Below are positions 15,239 to 23,701 of a DNA stretch of 38,749 nucleotides, in pieces. Under the pieces are notes generated by a model. It was not told the origin of the DNA. It made no database searches and saw only the letters and a program-made list of their open reading frames with translations. Source of the DNA: Enterococcus gallinarum NBRC 100675. Lineage in GTDB: Bacteria > Bacillota > Bacilli > Lactobacillales > Enterococcaceae. The DNA is taken from NCBI RefSeq assembly GCF_001544275.1, contig NZ_BCQE01000034.1, positions 1-38,749 of the forward strand, in the 5' to 3' direction. How positions within the stretch are numbered: position 1 is the first letter of the stretch; the number at the start of each line of letters is the position of its first letter. Made by a program: the position numbers and the translations under genes.

Positions 15239-15772
15239 CTACCATTTCAATAGCTTGTATTTGTTAATGAAAGACATTAAAGCAGCTGGATAGCCATTGA
15301 CCGACTCGCCGCTGTTCTGATCATAGTAAGTCTCAGACATTCGAGAAACAGTCTTGGATTTCAATCCAACTTTATCGCGCATTTTAGCATCATAGGTCAA
15401 AAGTTTTCTAACCCCTGACAATATATCTGCCGGATACTCAATTTTAGTTAAAAACGCATCTGGATCTGTCACAGTGAACAACCTAGGGTTTCCTTCTAGA
15501 TTAATAAGTTGCCCATCGATATTGCTCACAACATACAGACCATCGTTCCACTTACTACCTGAAACTTGAATAGTATCTTCTGCCCTAAGGCCTTGGATAT
15601 CACCCAAGACAGCAATAGTTGTTTCGTTTTCAAATCGTATTTGTTTATAACGAACCTTCCGATTTTGAAAAGGATTATTAGTCAGCATCCGAATTGATTT
15701 TTCGATACCGTCTAGATCCTCTTGCGTCGCATCAGGATAAATCTTCTTTGCATCTTCCAAGGAAATGATCAT
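15239..15772 (-). CDS. head-tail connector (adaptor) protein
   Basis: 177 aa. The N-terminal acidic/helical segment (MIISLEDAKKIYPDATQEDLDGIEK) and a C-terminal helical part (DILSGVRKLLTYDAKMRDKVGLKS, then SVNGYPAALMSFINKYKLLKW) fit SPP1 gp15-like adaptors that bind under the portal. A beta-rich insertion (~45-105) makes it longer than the minimal ~100-aa adaptor. GAGAGGAG lies upstream of the ATG. Position directly after the capsid block supports the call. Confidence 0.75.
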   Translation of the reverse strand: MIISLEDAKKIYPDATQEDLDGIEKSIRMLTNNPFQNRKVRYKQIRFENETTIAVLGDIQGLRAEDTIQVSGSKWNDGLYVVSNIDGQLINLEGNPRLFTVTDPDAFLTKIEYPADILSGVRKLLTYDAKMRDKVGLKSKTVSRMSETYYDQNSGESVNGYPAALMSFINKYKLLKW

Positions 15773-15794
15773 AAGTCTGTCTCCTCTCTAAAGG

Positions 15795-15824
15795 AAAGAG
15801 GACAGCTTATTTGCCATCCTCTTT
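15795..15824. repeat. stem-loop downstream of the capsid genes
   Basis: AAAGAGGACAGC-TTATTT-GCCATCCTCTTT forms a 12-position stem with two internal mismatches. It spans the stop codon of the 90-aa gene. The T-run is on the + side only, so on the late mRNA it is more likely an mRNA-stabilising hairpin or weak attenuator after the capsid genes than a true terminator. Confidence 0.45.
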
Positions 15825-16079
15825 TTTTGCAGCAGCATCAGTTGTATCTTTTTTTGATTCTTTGACCTGCTTTTTCAATGCTTTGTTTTCAGCTTCCAGT
15901 TTGGCAATTTGCTTTTCTAGATCAGCTGTATTGACTTCCTCAGGCTCTTCTTCAACGATGAAGCCTTTTTCTTTGAATCTAGAAATCAACCACGGATCAT
16001 CAGTTTTGCCGATGCCATGTTGAAACATGACACCAAAAGATTCACCAGTATAGGATTTATTAGGCGCTTTGATTTGCAT
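15807..16079 (-). CDS. small protein after major capsid, coiled coil
   Basis: 90 aa. Residues 1-42 form a small domain (SYTGESFGVMFQHGIGKTDDPWLISRFKEKGF) found next to capsid genes in many Gram-positive phages. Residues ~50-75 form a coiled coil (DLEKQIAKLEAENKALKKQVKESKK), and the tail is disordered and Lys-rich. The role is unknown; capsid decoration or assembly help are guesses from position only. Confidence 0.65.
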   Translation of the reverse strand: MQIKAPNKSYTGESFGVMFQHGIGKTDDPWLISRFKEKGFIVEEEPEEVNTADLEKQIAKLEAENKALKKQVKESKKDTTDAAAKKEDGK

Positions 16080-16090
16080 GATTTATCCTC

Positions 16091-17071
16091 CTATCTAACC
16101 TTCAAGTTACGCAACACGCCAGCTTTTCGTGTTTGCTTCAGTGCTACACCAGCAACCATTTCTACTTCGCCTTTTTTAACTGCACCAGGCGTTGTGAAAT
16201 TAGGCATATAGGCTGTAATACCAGCACTTCCAAGTGGTGTAACGCCGTGGAACCCATCTAAACCTAATGATACGGCGTATAGGTCAGTCAAGCCGCCAAC
16301 TGTATCTTCGCCAATCGTGCGCTCAACGATTTCAACGATAGGATCCGTTTTCTTGGTAGTGGCATTGTAGAAATAGCCCAAGTCAACTAATGGGATATTG
16401 TCATATCCGCCAACTTTGTTACCAAAAGCATCTTCAGTGCGTGTGAAATAGCCTGCTTGACGTGCAACAGACTGAATCATGTTGATCAACTTGTTATTTC
16501 CAAGCAACATTGTTGGTTTGCCATCTAATTCTGACAAGAAATCATCCAATGTTTCTAAAATTTTGTATTTAGTCATGGTTACATCTGTTAAGTCAGTCAC
16601 TGCATCAGTTCCCAATTCTGTAGATGAACCTGTCAACATTTTATCTAAACCATCAAAGCTATCCGCATCAACTGCAGAGTCACCGTTGATTGCAGTGTAG
16701 TGGAACAGGTTTGCAGCCCCTTTAATTTTTTGTTCCATTTGGAAGGCTGATTCATTTAATTGACCAGATGTGTTTTGAATCACACGGTCAACTTCATATG
16801 ATCCGCCAAAAATTTTCAATTTAACAGATTTGTCTTGGCGATCCGCTTCATTTGGTGTGTATTCCGTATTGATTTTACGGAAGCCTGCAGTTGATGGTGT
16901 TTTCAATTGAGTGTATCCATAAACCAGTGTAGATCCACCAGTACCAGGGGATACAGCATCATCGAACGTCAACTGATCTAACAGAAATGAACTACGACGG
17001 AATTCGTCAATTGCTGATTGGATAATTTTGTCTTGCATGGTTGCTTTTGCTTGTTCTAATGTAACTGGCAT
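16091..17071 (-). CDS. major capsid protein
   Basis: 326 aa, immediately after the scaffold gene. The N-terminal helix (EQAKATMQDKIIQSAIDEFRR) is followed by DDAVSPGTGGSTLVYGYTQLKTPSTAGFRKIN (an extended loop region), a helical spine (ESAFQMEQKIKGAANLFHYTAINGD), and a C-terminal beta-rich part (VAGVALKQTRKAGVLRNLKV). The length and arrangement agree with HK97-fold coat proteins assembled on a separate scaffold, as in SPP1-like phages. No N-terminal delta domain or protease gene is seen in the window, matching the separate scaffold. Confidence 0.85.
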   Translation of the reverse strand: MPVTLEQAKATMQDKIIQSAIDEFRRSSFLLDQLTFDDAVSPGTGGSTLVYGYTQLKTPSTAGFRKINTEYTPNEADRQDKSVKLKIFGGSYEVDRVIQNTSGQLNESAFQMEQKIKGAANLFHYTAINGDSAVDADSFDGLDKMLTGSSTELGTDAVTDLTDVTMTKYKILETLDDFLSELDGKPTMLLGNNKLINMIQSVARQAGYFTRTEDAFGNKVGGYDNIPLVDLGYFYNATTKKTDPIVEIVERTIGEDTVGGLTDLYAVSLGLDGFHGVTPLGSAGITAYMPNFTTPGAVKKGEVEMVAGVALKQTRKAGVLRNLKVR

Positions 17072-17090
17072 AATGTATGCCCTCCCTTAA

Positions 17091-17678
17091 CTAATTTTGT
17101 TGTTCTTCCATTGTTTGTGCCATTGCTTCACGAATAGATGTTGGTTCATTTTTAGACTGGTGTCCTTCTCCTGGTTTCGCATCAATCCGTTGAAACCCAC
17201 CTAATTTGTCCTTAGCAGCGTCTTTATCTTTGTCATCAGACTTATCTTGAAAGTAGTCAGGCATAGATTTTTGTAAATCTTTTACTCGACTATCTAGATC
17301 TTTGACCTTGCCATCTTTGTCTAATTCTAATGAACCTAGTTTAAATTTGGCATAGTCTAAATCCTTAGTACCAGCAGAACGTAGTGCAGATTCCACTTGG
17401 GAATCAATTTTCAGTTGGTTATTTTCAGCTTCAAGAGTTTGCGCCTTTGTTTTGTAAGTATCAAGCTCTTTCTGGATATCCGGATTATCCTTTGTCTTGT
17501 CTTCTAAACTTTTGATTGTGTTCTTGGCTGTCTTCAAACTATCAGAAAGATTGTTGTATTGATCTTTAGGAACAGCATTCTTGGGAAACTCTTGATCAAT
17601 TTCCTTATTAGCTGCGTCTAAATCAACAGTGCCATCTTCCTTACGATGCTTTTCTAAAATACTTTTGATCCATTCCAT
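17091..17678 (-). CDS. scaffold protein, phage minor structural GP20 family
   Basis: 195 aa, highly charged and largely coiled coil (~45-110: LSDSLKTAKNTIKSLEDKTKD, DTYKTKAQTLEAENNQL). It has the N-terminal MEWIKSILEKHRKEDGTVDLDAA element typical of GP20 scaffolds and a basic, unstructured C-terminus that would bind coat protein. It should guide procapsid assembly and then leave. Start at MEWIK: GGGAGG lies 9 nt upstream of this ATG; longer in-frame starts would include the ribosome site. It is preceded by a 138-bp untranslated leader. Confidence 0.88.
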   Translation of the reverse strand: MEWIKSILEKHRKEDGTVDLDAANKEIDQEFPKNAVPKDQYNNLSDSLKTAKNTIKSLEDKTKDNPDIQKELDTYKTKAQTLEAENNQLKIDSQVESALRSAGTKDLDYAKFKLGSLELDKDGKVKDLDSRVKDLQKSMPDYFQDKSDDKDKDAAKDKLGGFQRIDAKPGEGHQSKNEPTSIREAMAQTMEEQQN

Positions 17679-17816
17679 GTTCTTTTCCTCCCATACCATT
17701 TATATAGCGGTCGGTTCCGCTTAGGATTTTCGGATATACTGCCGAATACAGTGTGAACCAGTTTATAGCGTCATGATTCAGGACAAAATAAAAAGGCCTA
17801 ATCTATAATCAGGTCC
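17679..17816 (-). promoter_or_regulatory. 138-bp untranslated leader before scaffold and capsid
   Basis: No ORF. Besides the hairpin at its upstream end it contains two short inverted repeats, GCGG-TCGGTT-CCGC (17706-17719) and TCGG-ATATACTG-CCGA (17730-17745). I see no convincing -35/-10 pair. It separates the packaging/portal genes from the highly expressed scaffold and capsid genes and may hold a regulator-dependent promoter or RNA processing site. Confidence 0.35.
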
Positions 17817-17818
17817 TT
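17785..17818 (-). terminator. terminator-like hairpin before scaffold gene
   Basis: On the - strand AAGGACCT, a loop of 11 nt, then AGGCCTT (one bulge) is followed by TTTTTATTTT. It overlaps the stop region of the 64-aa gene. The imperfect stem makes it partial at best. Confidence 0.5.
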
Positions 17819-18011
17819 AGTCTTCAGATGACATAATTTCGTCTAATTTACCGCTTTGAGCAAACTCAATCAGTTTTTCCAATGTTTGTACATCTACTTT
17901 GTATTTTCCAATAATTATAGTTGGTTCAAATGGTTGGCCCGCTGTAATAGGTGTGCCATTAATAAAAAGACTTGGTTTCTTATCTTTTGTGCCAGCCTCG
18001 GTTTGATTCAT
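17817..18011 (-). CDS. 64-aa head-module protein, unknown
   Basis: Starts MNQTEAGTKDKKPSLFINGT and ends in an acidic, helical KLIEFAQSGKLDEIMSSED. Start chosen at 18011 because its ATG overlaps the preceding stop (ATGA) and GGGAGGAAGG lies directly upstream. Small proteins of this kind often sit between minor head and scaffold genes in enterococcal and lactobacillal phages. No function is known to me. Confidence 0.65.
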   Translation of the reverse strand: MNQTEAGTKDKKPSLFINGTPITAGQPFEPTIIIGKYKVDVQTLEKLIEFAQSGKLDEIMSSED

Positions 18012-18331
18012 TTTCCTTCCTCCCAACTCTTATACTCTACTGTAGCGCCGTTTGTTTCATACCATTTAACTGATTGCTGCAGGTTGGGCAACGTGTGGCT
18101 GATCATAGCAATTTTCAAAGTCGATTCAGTGAAAGACTCAATAATTTGTACACTCACATGGTTGCCCTTCCATACAGGTTTGATCTCCGAAAGTGTGACA
18201 TCGCCGTTTGAGTCTTTCAGTTCATTTTTAACAAAATATCGACTATTTTCATCTTCAATAGCTTTTTTGTATACCTCAGCAAGATTGCTGGGTACTTTCA
18301 GTGTTAAAACTGCTTCGTGGAAGTCCTTCAT
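18008..18331 (-). CDS. 107-aa head-module protein, unknown
   Basis: An alternating strand/helix protein (LKVPSNLAEVYKKAIEDEN, WKGNHVSVQIIESFTESTLK, NLQQSVKWYETNGATVEYKSW). No recognised domain. The gene follows the minor head gene with a 2-bp gap and overlaps the next gene by 4 bp, so it belongs to the head operon. It is probably a morphogenesis accessory protein, by position only. Confidence 0.6.
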   Translation of the reverse strand: MKDFHEAVLTLKVPSNLAEVYKKAIEDENSRYFVKNELKDSNGDVTLSEIKPVWKGNHVSVQIIESFTESTLKIAMISHTLPNLQQSVKWYETNGATVEYKSWEEGK

Positions 18332-18333
18332 GC

Positions 18334-19239
18334 TTATTCCTCCCTCTTACTATTTATCCATTCTTGGTAATTCTTATAAGCAGAAACTTCACCAGTTGCA
18401 TTGTCACGCCTCAGTTTTGGCTCATATCCTTTGATCACATTGACTGTACGGCATCGACAGTTGCAATCCTCACTAGCAATACCGAACATATGTGGCTGCA
18501 AAGTTTTCAAACCGCCAACTTCAAAATATTCATCGATTGCTCGGATTTGACCATCCAATTTCCGATGATTATTACGTGTATCGCCGTCTAGTGTTGATAC
18601 CCACTTTTTCTCAGCTTTTATTCCAAGTTCTTTGGCATGCTGTTGTGACTGCTGGCGAGTGACACTTGTGACACGCCCTGATTCCGTTCGAGCGATATTC
18701 ATGGCTCTTCGATAATTGGCATCACCGATTTCAGCTATTTGAGCAGCCATTTTTTGAGTTGACCACCCTTTACTAAAGCCCCTTGTAAGCACTCTGTTAA
18801 GGTTCTTCTTCATCTTGGAAGAATTACCCTTTAGACGAGTTGAAAGCTTCCTACCTGCAACTGGTGTATTGATTATGGTAGCTATTTGTTTTTCTGTCAG
18901 CATAGCAAAGGAAAGAGGTATTTTCTCGCTCATTTCGAACTCGTAAAAGAGTTCGTTATAAGCAGTGCTGGCATCATGAGCCAAAAAATCAAACATACTT
19001 GTTTGTTGATCCCCTTCAAGCTGATTCGCTTTCGCATACATTTGACTACGAATAGACTCAAGGCGCTCCTTTTGAAGCTTTTTACTGAATTTATCGTCTT
19101 TTTCAATTTGTTCGGCTAAGGCAATAATTTCTTGGGTAATTTCATTTGCTAAATCTTTGTAGAGTTTTTTCAGGTCTTTGGTAATATTGGCTTCCGACCT
19201 ATTTAGTAGTGATTCTATCTCCTTCTGGTACTTCGACAC
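18334..19239 (-). CDS. minor head protein, Mu gpF / SPP1 gp7 family
   Basis: 301 aa. The C-terminal half carries the phage_Mu_F signature: NIARTESGRVTSVTRQQ, then AEKKWVSTLDGDTRNNHRKLDGQ, PHMFGIASEDCNCRCRTVNVI with clustered Cys. The N-terminal half is helical (EIESLLNRSEANITKDLKKLY). In SPP1 the homologue binds the portal and affects DNA ejection. The start is GTG with GAGGAAG upstream, and the first 41 bp overlap the portal gene. Confidence 0.87.
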   Translation of the reverse strand: MSKYQKEIESLLNRSEANITKDLKKLYKDLANEITQEIIALAEQIEKDDKFSKKLQKERLESIRSQMYAKANQLEGDQQTSMFDFLAHDASTAYNELFYEFEMSEKIPLSFAMLTEKQIATIINTPVAGRKLSTRLKGNSSKMKKNLNRVLTRGFSKGWSTQKMAAQIAEIGDANYRRAMNIARTESGRVTSVTRQQSQQHAKELGIKAEKKWVSTLDGDTRNNHRKLDGQIRAIDEYFEVGGLKTLQPHMFGIASEDCNCRCRTVNVIKGYEPKLRRDNATGEVSAYKNYQEWINSKREE

Positions 19240-20698
19240 CTGGAATCACTTCCTCTTCATAGTCTTGTTCATCCAACAACTTTTGGATTTCTTCATAATC
19301 AAGATCGAAGACTTCGCAAATGTATTTGAGTACTGTTTCATCATCCAAGCGGACTGCAGCATTCAAGATATTGTCAATTTCGAGCTGTTTACGCTCTGCT
19401 TTGGTTTTCTCACGTTCTTCAACTTCTGTTTCATCGACCATAGTGTCACGAGTAATTATGATTTCAAGGTCAGATGTATCATAAGCGGTGCTGTTACGCT
19501 GGTTGATATCTGCAACTATCAGTTCAAGCATTTGTTTTATGATCTTACGCAAGCGGATTTCTGCTTTATTACACTTTAGATCTAGCAAGGTGTATCTAGA
19601 TTGAATAACCACATTGGTCACATTGCCATCACCGACTTGCGAGGAATCAAATCCCATGCCGAATTTGTAGATACCCTCTTTATCAACCGTCAGTTTGGCT
19701 TTGCGGGCCTCCACTGGTATATTGACAGTATGGACATCAAGACCACCGGTATCACCAACACCAACTGCTCCACGCGATCGTAGGTTATTGATCAATTGTT
19801 CATAACCGTCACCATTAAAGCCTTTGACAGCAAAAAATGGCTGATCAAAATCCTGTAAGTTATTTGACAATGCGCAGGCCATTAAATCGTAGTCATCAAT
19901 CAATGGTTTAATTGGATCTAAATCAGTAGTTTGGTATTTATTATTGTCATATCGCAGAAAGGGAATAAAATCAGCAACGCCAAGCGCATTCCCAATTGAT
20001 CGCCCGTATGCTTCTTTGGTTTCAGGGTTCAATCTTGTGTCATGGTACAAAGGATTGACCGCTACCTTAGGATCAAGCTTAAAGCTTTGTAAATAGCCGC
20101 CTTCGCTGATGAAGTACCAGACTTTCTCGCTATCCCACAACTCAGATCGAGTAACACGCACCGTCTTGCCATCTTGGTAGATGTCGGTATCGTAGTATCG
20201 GATAATAGCAATTAAATTGTAATCTGCATCATAGATTTCAATTACTTTTAAGCTATCAGCCACTTGAAATGACAAGCGATCCTCGCCTAACTTCGTATAA
20301 ACGAATTCATAGCCCTTTTGGCTACCGCCCTCAACCAATTCTTGCAGCATCAATTGAAAATCCTCATCGATGTACTGATCAAGTAATTCTTGTAGTCCTT
20401 TTTGTTCTGTCTTGATTTCAACAGGATTTGATAACAAGTATTGGACCTTTTGATCAATAAGCTCTGTCAGATAGCCATGCGGTATTTTGATATTGCTTCT
20501 TGATGTTTCTTCGTGTACTTTGCCTTCGTTATCAACATAAAACAGCCGGAAATGCAAAATATCATGTTTGTATTTGTAATAATCGACGCCTTTGCGCATT
20601 TTACGCTTATAGCTTGCTGTGCGATCCGAATTCACAGCTTGTTTCACTGCGGTTGCTAAAATCTTAGGGTCCTGAGATAAAAAATATTTTGGATCCAA
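19199..20698 (-). CDS. portal protein, SPP1 gp6 type
   Basis: 499 aa, right size for the SPP1-type portal family. Typical elements: VDYYKYKHDILHFRLFYVDNEG near the N-terminus, IPHGYLTELIDQKVQYLLSNPVEI around residues 90-115, FIPFLRYDNNKYQTTDLDPIKPLIDDYD in the middle, a helical LLDLKCNKAEIRLRKIIKQMLELI stem, and an acidic C-terminus. It forms the dodecameric ring for packaging and ejection. Start is TTG (residues MDPKYFL) behind AAAGGAG. An SPP1-like portal with no HNH nuclease beside the terminase favours headful (pac) packaging; this is inference. Confidence 0.9.
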   Translation of the reverse strand: MDPKYFLSQDPKILATAVKQAVNSDRTASYKRKMRKGVDYYKYKHDILHFRLFYVDNEGKVHEETSRSNIKIPHGYLTELIDQKVQYLLSNPVEIKTEQKGLQELLDQYIDEDFQLMLQELVEGGSQKGYEFVYTKLGEDRLSFQVADSLKVIEIYDADYNLIAIIRYYDTDIYQDGKTVRVTRSELWDSEKVWYFISEGGYLQSFKLDPKVAVNPLYHDTRLNPETKEAYGRSIGNALGVADFIPFLRYDNNKYQTTDLDPIKPLIDDYDLMACALSNNLQDFDQPFFAVKGFNGDGYEQLINNLRSRGAVGVGDTGGLDVHTVNIPVEARKAKLTVDKEGIYKFGMGFDSSQVGDGNVTNVVIQSRYTLLDLKCNKAEIRLRKIIKQMLELIVADINQRNSTAYDTSDLEIIITRDTMVDETEVEEREKTKAERKQLEIDNILNAAVRLDDETVLKYICEVFDLDYEEIQKLLDEQDYEEEVIPGVEVPEGDRITTK

Positions 20699-20718
20699 TG
20701 ATCAATCACTCCTTTCAT

Positions 20719-21987
20719 CTAATATAACCATCCATCTGGTTTTAGTACGGTATAACAGAAATACCTAACAGCATCCATAGCATGGTCATTTTGCTTAGTA
20801 GGTTTATCTTCTCCACGATTAACAGCTTTCACATCCCAAATATAGGCACTAAACTCTTTCAGAGTGTTAATGCAATTTGGTGCGAAAGCTATTTTATCTT
20901 CATTCAAAAGAGAACCAACGAATCTTATTCCGTCAAGAACATCGTTATTGGCTTTTCTGATGAAGTATCCATATTTTCTTAATTCAGCAATAAAAGAAGC
21001 TGCTGAAGGATCAATGATGATTGCCTTTGGTTTTATGCCACAAAGAAACTCCACTAAATCAGTAGCAAACTCACTATCAGTTTTTTGCTTCTTCTTATCT
21101 CTACCAGAATAGTAGTATTCTTTGACACATACCCATTTTCCGTCTTTGCTCTTTTGCCACATTAAAAAGACGGTTGCATTTTGCGTACCATAGTCAACAC
21201 TCACGTAGGTTTCGCCAGTTGCAAGATCAATTTTTTTTTTGTACACATGTTTCGCTTGATCAAACATATCGTAAATAATACCCTCAGCTACTGTCCAAAG
21301 CCCGAGAATATAGCGTTGGTAGAATACGCCAGAATACATGTTGCGATATCTTTGCTTAATTGTTTCGTCCAAACTAAGGTTGTCATCCATGGTGAAATGG
21401 AGATATACCAGGTTCTTTTCTTTGAGCTTATCGATCCAATTGATCTTGAACCAATGATATGGTCCATCAGGGTTGCAGTTAAACCAGAATTTTGACCCTT
21501 TTTCAGAACAACGTCCTGTCGCTTGATTTACAAATGATTCTGGCATAAGCGCTACCTCATCAAAGAACATGCCAGCTAATGTAATACCTTGAATCAAGTC
21601 TTGCGATCGTTCATCTTTACCGCCGAAAATATAGAAGTAATTGGTATTGCCTTTTTTAGTGACTTCCAACATATTGTCAGCACGATGATCTTTGTATCGA
21701 TATCCTCTTGATAGAAGCATGAGTTTTAACCAAAAAAGAACATTCCGCCGAAACGAGCCGATTGTCTTACCTGCCATACCAAGGTTCTTACTGTCAAACG
21801 TTGACATAGCCCACATGACATATGATAAACACATTGAAATAGTTTTGCCTGAACGAATAGCGCCATCGGCTATGATTCCATCTTTGTCTTTGACAGCAGA
21901 CTTCTTGGTCCACCATGTAAGAATCATCTTCTGCTTTTTGCTGAAAGGTTTGAACTTGAATACCGCCTGTCTTACTCTTCTGGCCAT
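20719..21987 (-). CDS. terL: terminase large subunit, PBSX type
   Basis: 422 aa. The N-terminal ATPase has Walker A GAIRSGKT (residues 42-49) and Walker B GMFFDE with Asp143-Glu144, then a FNCNPDGPYHWF coupling region. The C-terminal RNase H-like nuclease shows VSVDYGTQN (Asp265), IIIDPSAASF (Asp326) and NDHAMDAVRYF (Asp401/Asp405). It translocates DNA into the prohead and cuts it. It overlaps the terS gene by 16 bp and is followed by the portal gene. Confidence 0.95.
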   Translation of the reverse strand: MARRVRQAVFKFKPFSKKQKMILTWWTKKSAVKDKDGIIADGAIRSGKTISMCLSYVMWAMSTFDSKNLGMAGKTIGSFRRNVLFWLKLMLLSRGYRYKDHRADNMLEVTKKGNTNYFYIFGGKDERSQDLIQGITLAGMFFDEVALMPESFVNQATGRCSEKGSKFWFNCNPDGPYHWFKINWIDKLKEKNLVYLHFTMDDNLSLDETIKQRYRNMYSGVFYQRYILGLWTVAEGIIYDMFDQAKHVYKKKIDLATGETYVSVDYGTQNATVFLMWQKSKDGKWVCVKEYYYSGRDKKKQKTDSEFATDLVEFLCGIKPKAIIIDPSAASFIAELRKYGYFIRKANNDVLDGIRFVGSLLNEDKIAFAPNCINTLKEFSAYIWDVKAVNRGEDKPTKQNDHAMDAVRYFCYTVLKPDGWLY

Positions 21988-22820
21988 AGTTCTTCACCTT
22001 CAGCTTCCAATGCTGCCAAGAATCCGTCATCTTCTATTTCTTCTGGATCCAAATCATCAATTTGCATTTTAAGTCGTCTGATCTCTACATCTAGTTTTTC
22101 TGATTGGCGATCCAATAGTGTTCGCCTATTTTCATTCAAGATGATTTCATTCATCTGCTTAACCGCTCGTTGCAATTGAGCACTGACTCTAGTCAACGCC
22201 TCCTCAATGGACAGTACGTCTTCAATCTTTCGAAAAGAATGTTCCTTCATTTCTGTCAAAACCAAGTCAGGAACTTCAACTTGAATTTTTTGACCTGACT
22301 TCTTAGATTCCACAAGTGTTTTTCTGCCACGTAATTCGTAAAGCTTTTCTAGCTCCCTTTCGTTTAACCCCGCTTCTGCGTCAGCAATACGCTTCATCAT
22401 TCTTCGCTGCCTTATTTTTAACAGCCGGACCTCTTCTGACATAACAAAAAAAGGATCATCATTCAAATTCGAATAAAGATCCTTCTCTTCTTCAGTTAGA
22501 TAGTCCGCAAATATGGTTTCATATTCACCTGTTTTCAGAGCATTTTTATTGCCTGATGGCGGAGACGCCTGTTTGTTCCCTTTGTTTCCTTTGGCATTTT
22601 GATTTCCTGGCGGTGCGCCACCTCGATTGGTAACGTTACTTTTCGCATTGGTAACATTACCTTTCAATTCTTCTGCCCATTTATCCTGCGATTTCCATTT
22701 TCTAATCTGAGAATCAGAAACGCCAAGTTCCTCAGCAATATCCTTCAAAAGCTTTTCGCCATTAGATTTCATCCAAATTTCTCTTGCTTGATCCCTTCTG
22801 GGGTCTCGTTGCCTAGCCAT
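21972..22820 (-). CDS. terS: terminase small subunit
   Basis: 282 aa. The N-terminal HTH (EKLLKDIAEELGVSDSQIRKWKSQDKW, residues ~22-48) is of the PBSX XtmA/YqaS type that recognises phage DNA. A low-complexity Gly/Asn/Lys linker follows (~52-92), then a long helical, charged oligomerisation region (~100-260). The acidic end is DDGFLAALEAEGEELWPEE. It lies directly upstream of terL. The part encoding residues ~53-66 contains two near-palindromic TTGGTAAC repeats 21 bp apart that may be its own binding sites. Confidence 0.9.
   Translation of the reverse strand: MARQRDPRRDQAREIWMKSNGEKLLKDIAEELGVSDSQIRKWKSQDKWAEELKGNVTNAKSNVTNRGGAPPGNQNAKGNKGNKQASPPSGNKNALKTGEYETIFADYLTEEEKDLYSNLNDDPFFVMSEEVRLLKIRQRRMMKRIADAEAGLNERELEKLYELRGRKTLVESKKSGQKIQVEVPDLVLTEMKEHSFRKIEDVLSIEEALTRVSAQLQRAVKQMNEIILNENRRTLLDRQSEKLDVEIRRLKMQIDDLDPEEIEDDGFLAALEAEGEELWPEE
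22627..22661. repeat. TTGGTAAC repeats inside terS (possible pac element)
   Basis: TTGGTAACGTTAC at 22627-22639 and TTGGTAACATTACC at 22648-22661 start 21 bp apart, two helical turns. Each contains a dyad (GTAACGTTAC; GGTAA/TTACC). A third version, the 14-bp palindrome GGTAACATGTTACC, is at 25629-25642. In headful phages pac often lies in terS. Confidence 0.4.
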
Positions 22821-22867
22821 TCAAAATGCACCACCTCACGATCACTAATTAGTTGAGTTTTGTTTTC

Positions 22868-23674
22868 TCATTCTCCATTTTTCGCTTTATCCCATTCAAT
22901 TTTTAAATACAAACTTATGATAATGGAGAACTGATCTATAGCTTTGTGATACCCTTTGAGTTTTTCATCTGCTTTATTACGAGCATTTTCGTTATTATCA
23001 AGTTTCTCTTCAATTTCGTAATAATTACTTTCATATCCTTCTTTTGGAAAATAATCATAACTTGTAGCTCTTTCCCCATTATCAAATTCAACTTCTTCTT
23101 CAGGAACATATTTAGTAATTTCATTTTGATCAGATAAGAAATTATTGTACGCTTTTAACAATTGCCGCTTGTTCTCTATAGTGACTCTATAACTATCGTT
23201 TCTGAAATTATCGACTAATACATCAACACAACTTCTCAAATACTTGTTTTTTCCTTTGTTATCATCGTTCTTTTCGATAATACTTTTAGCTTTTTCACTA
23301 AACGTAATACCTTCATCTCCAAAAGATACGTCATTAGAAATATCTTCAGTGTCATTATAACTAAAGTACAGTTTTAACAACTCTGAAGCTTCTTCTATTT
23401 TTAACCATTGTTCATTGTAGTCAATTTCTTTTTTTTGTAAAGATAATAAGAGAGATATTAAATCTGAAGACTTATGACGCACTTCATTGATCCATTCTAT
23501 TCTTGCTTTTGCTTTTAAATTTGCGTCTATTTGTTGTTTTGCTATTTTCCTTTGTGTGTATATATTCATAATTACACCTGCAAACACAAGGCCAGCAGAG
23601 ATAACTGAAACAGTAGCTGAAATAGCTGACCATACAATCTCTCCATTTGAATCATAAAAAATATCTGGTAACAT
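22868..23674 (-). CDS. single-pass membrane protein with coiled coil (moron next to terS)
   Basis: 268 aa. One N-terminal membrane segment (residues ~15-37) is followed by IYTQRKIAKQQIDANLKAKARIEWINEVR. This layout, a membrane helix then an RIEWI..VR motif, recurs in uncharacterised bacterial proteins; none has a function known to me. Residues ~60-268 are helical and very charged. The gene interrupts the usual packaging block just upstream of terS, is more AT-rich in appearance than its neighbours, and has its own consensus-like promoter (23702-23730) and a GGAGG ribosome site. That is the signature of a moron expressed in the lysogen, perhaps for superinfection exclusion or defence. Confidence 0.75.
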   Translation of the reverse strand: MLPDIFYDSNGEIVWSAISATVSVISAGLVFAGVIMNIYTQRKIAKQQIDANLKAKARIEWINEVRHKSSDLISLLLSLQKKEIDYNEQWLKIEEASELLKLYFSYNDTEDISNDVSFGDEGITFSEKAKSIIEKNDDNKGKNKYLRSCVDVLVDNFRNDSYRVTIENKRQLLKAYNNFLSDQNEITKYVPEEEVEFDNGERATSYDYFPKEGYESNYYEIEEKLDNNENARNKADEKLKGYHKAIDQFSIIISLYLKIEWDKAKNGE

Positions 23675-23701
23675 TTTATTACCTCCGTTAGTTTTAATTT
23701 A

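Noticed and set aside
17856-18434. 192-aa + strand ORF
   Set aside because: Opposite three tightly coupled head genes; Ser/Leu/Phe-rich composition typical of an antisense frame.
21692-22072. 126-aa + strand ORF over the terL/terS junction
   Set aside because: Antisense to two certain genes, no ribosome site.
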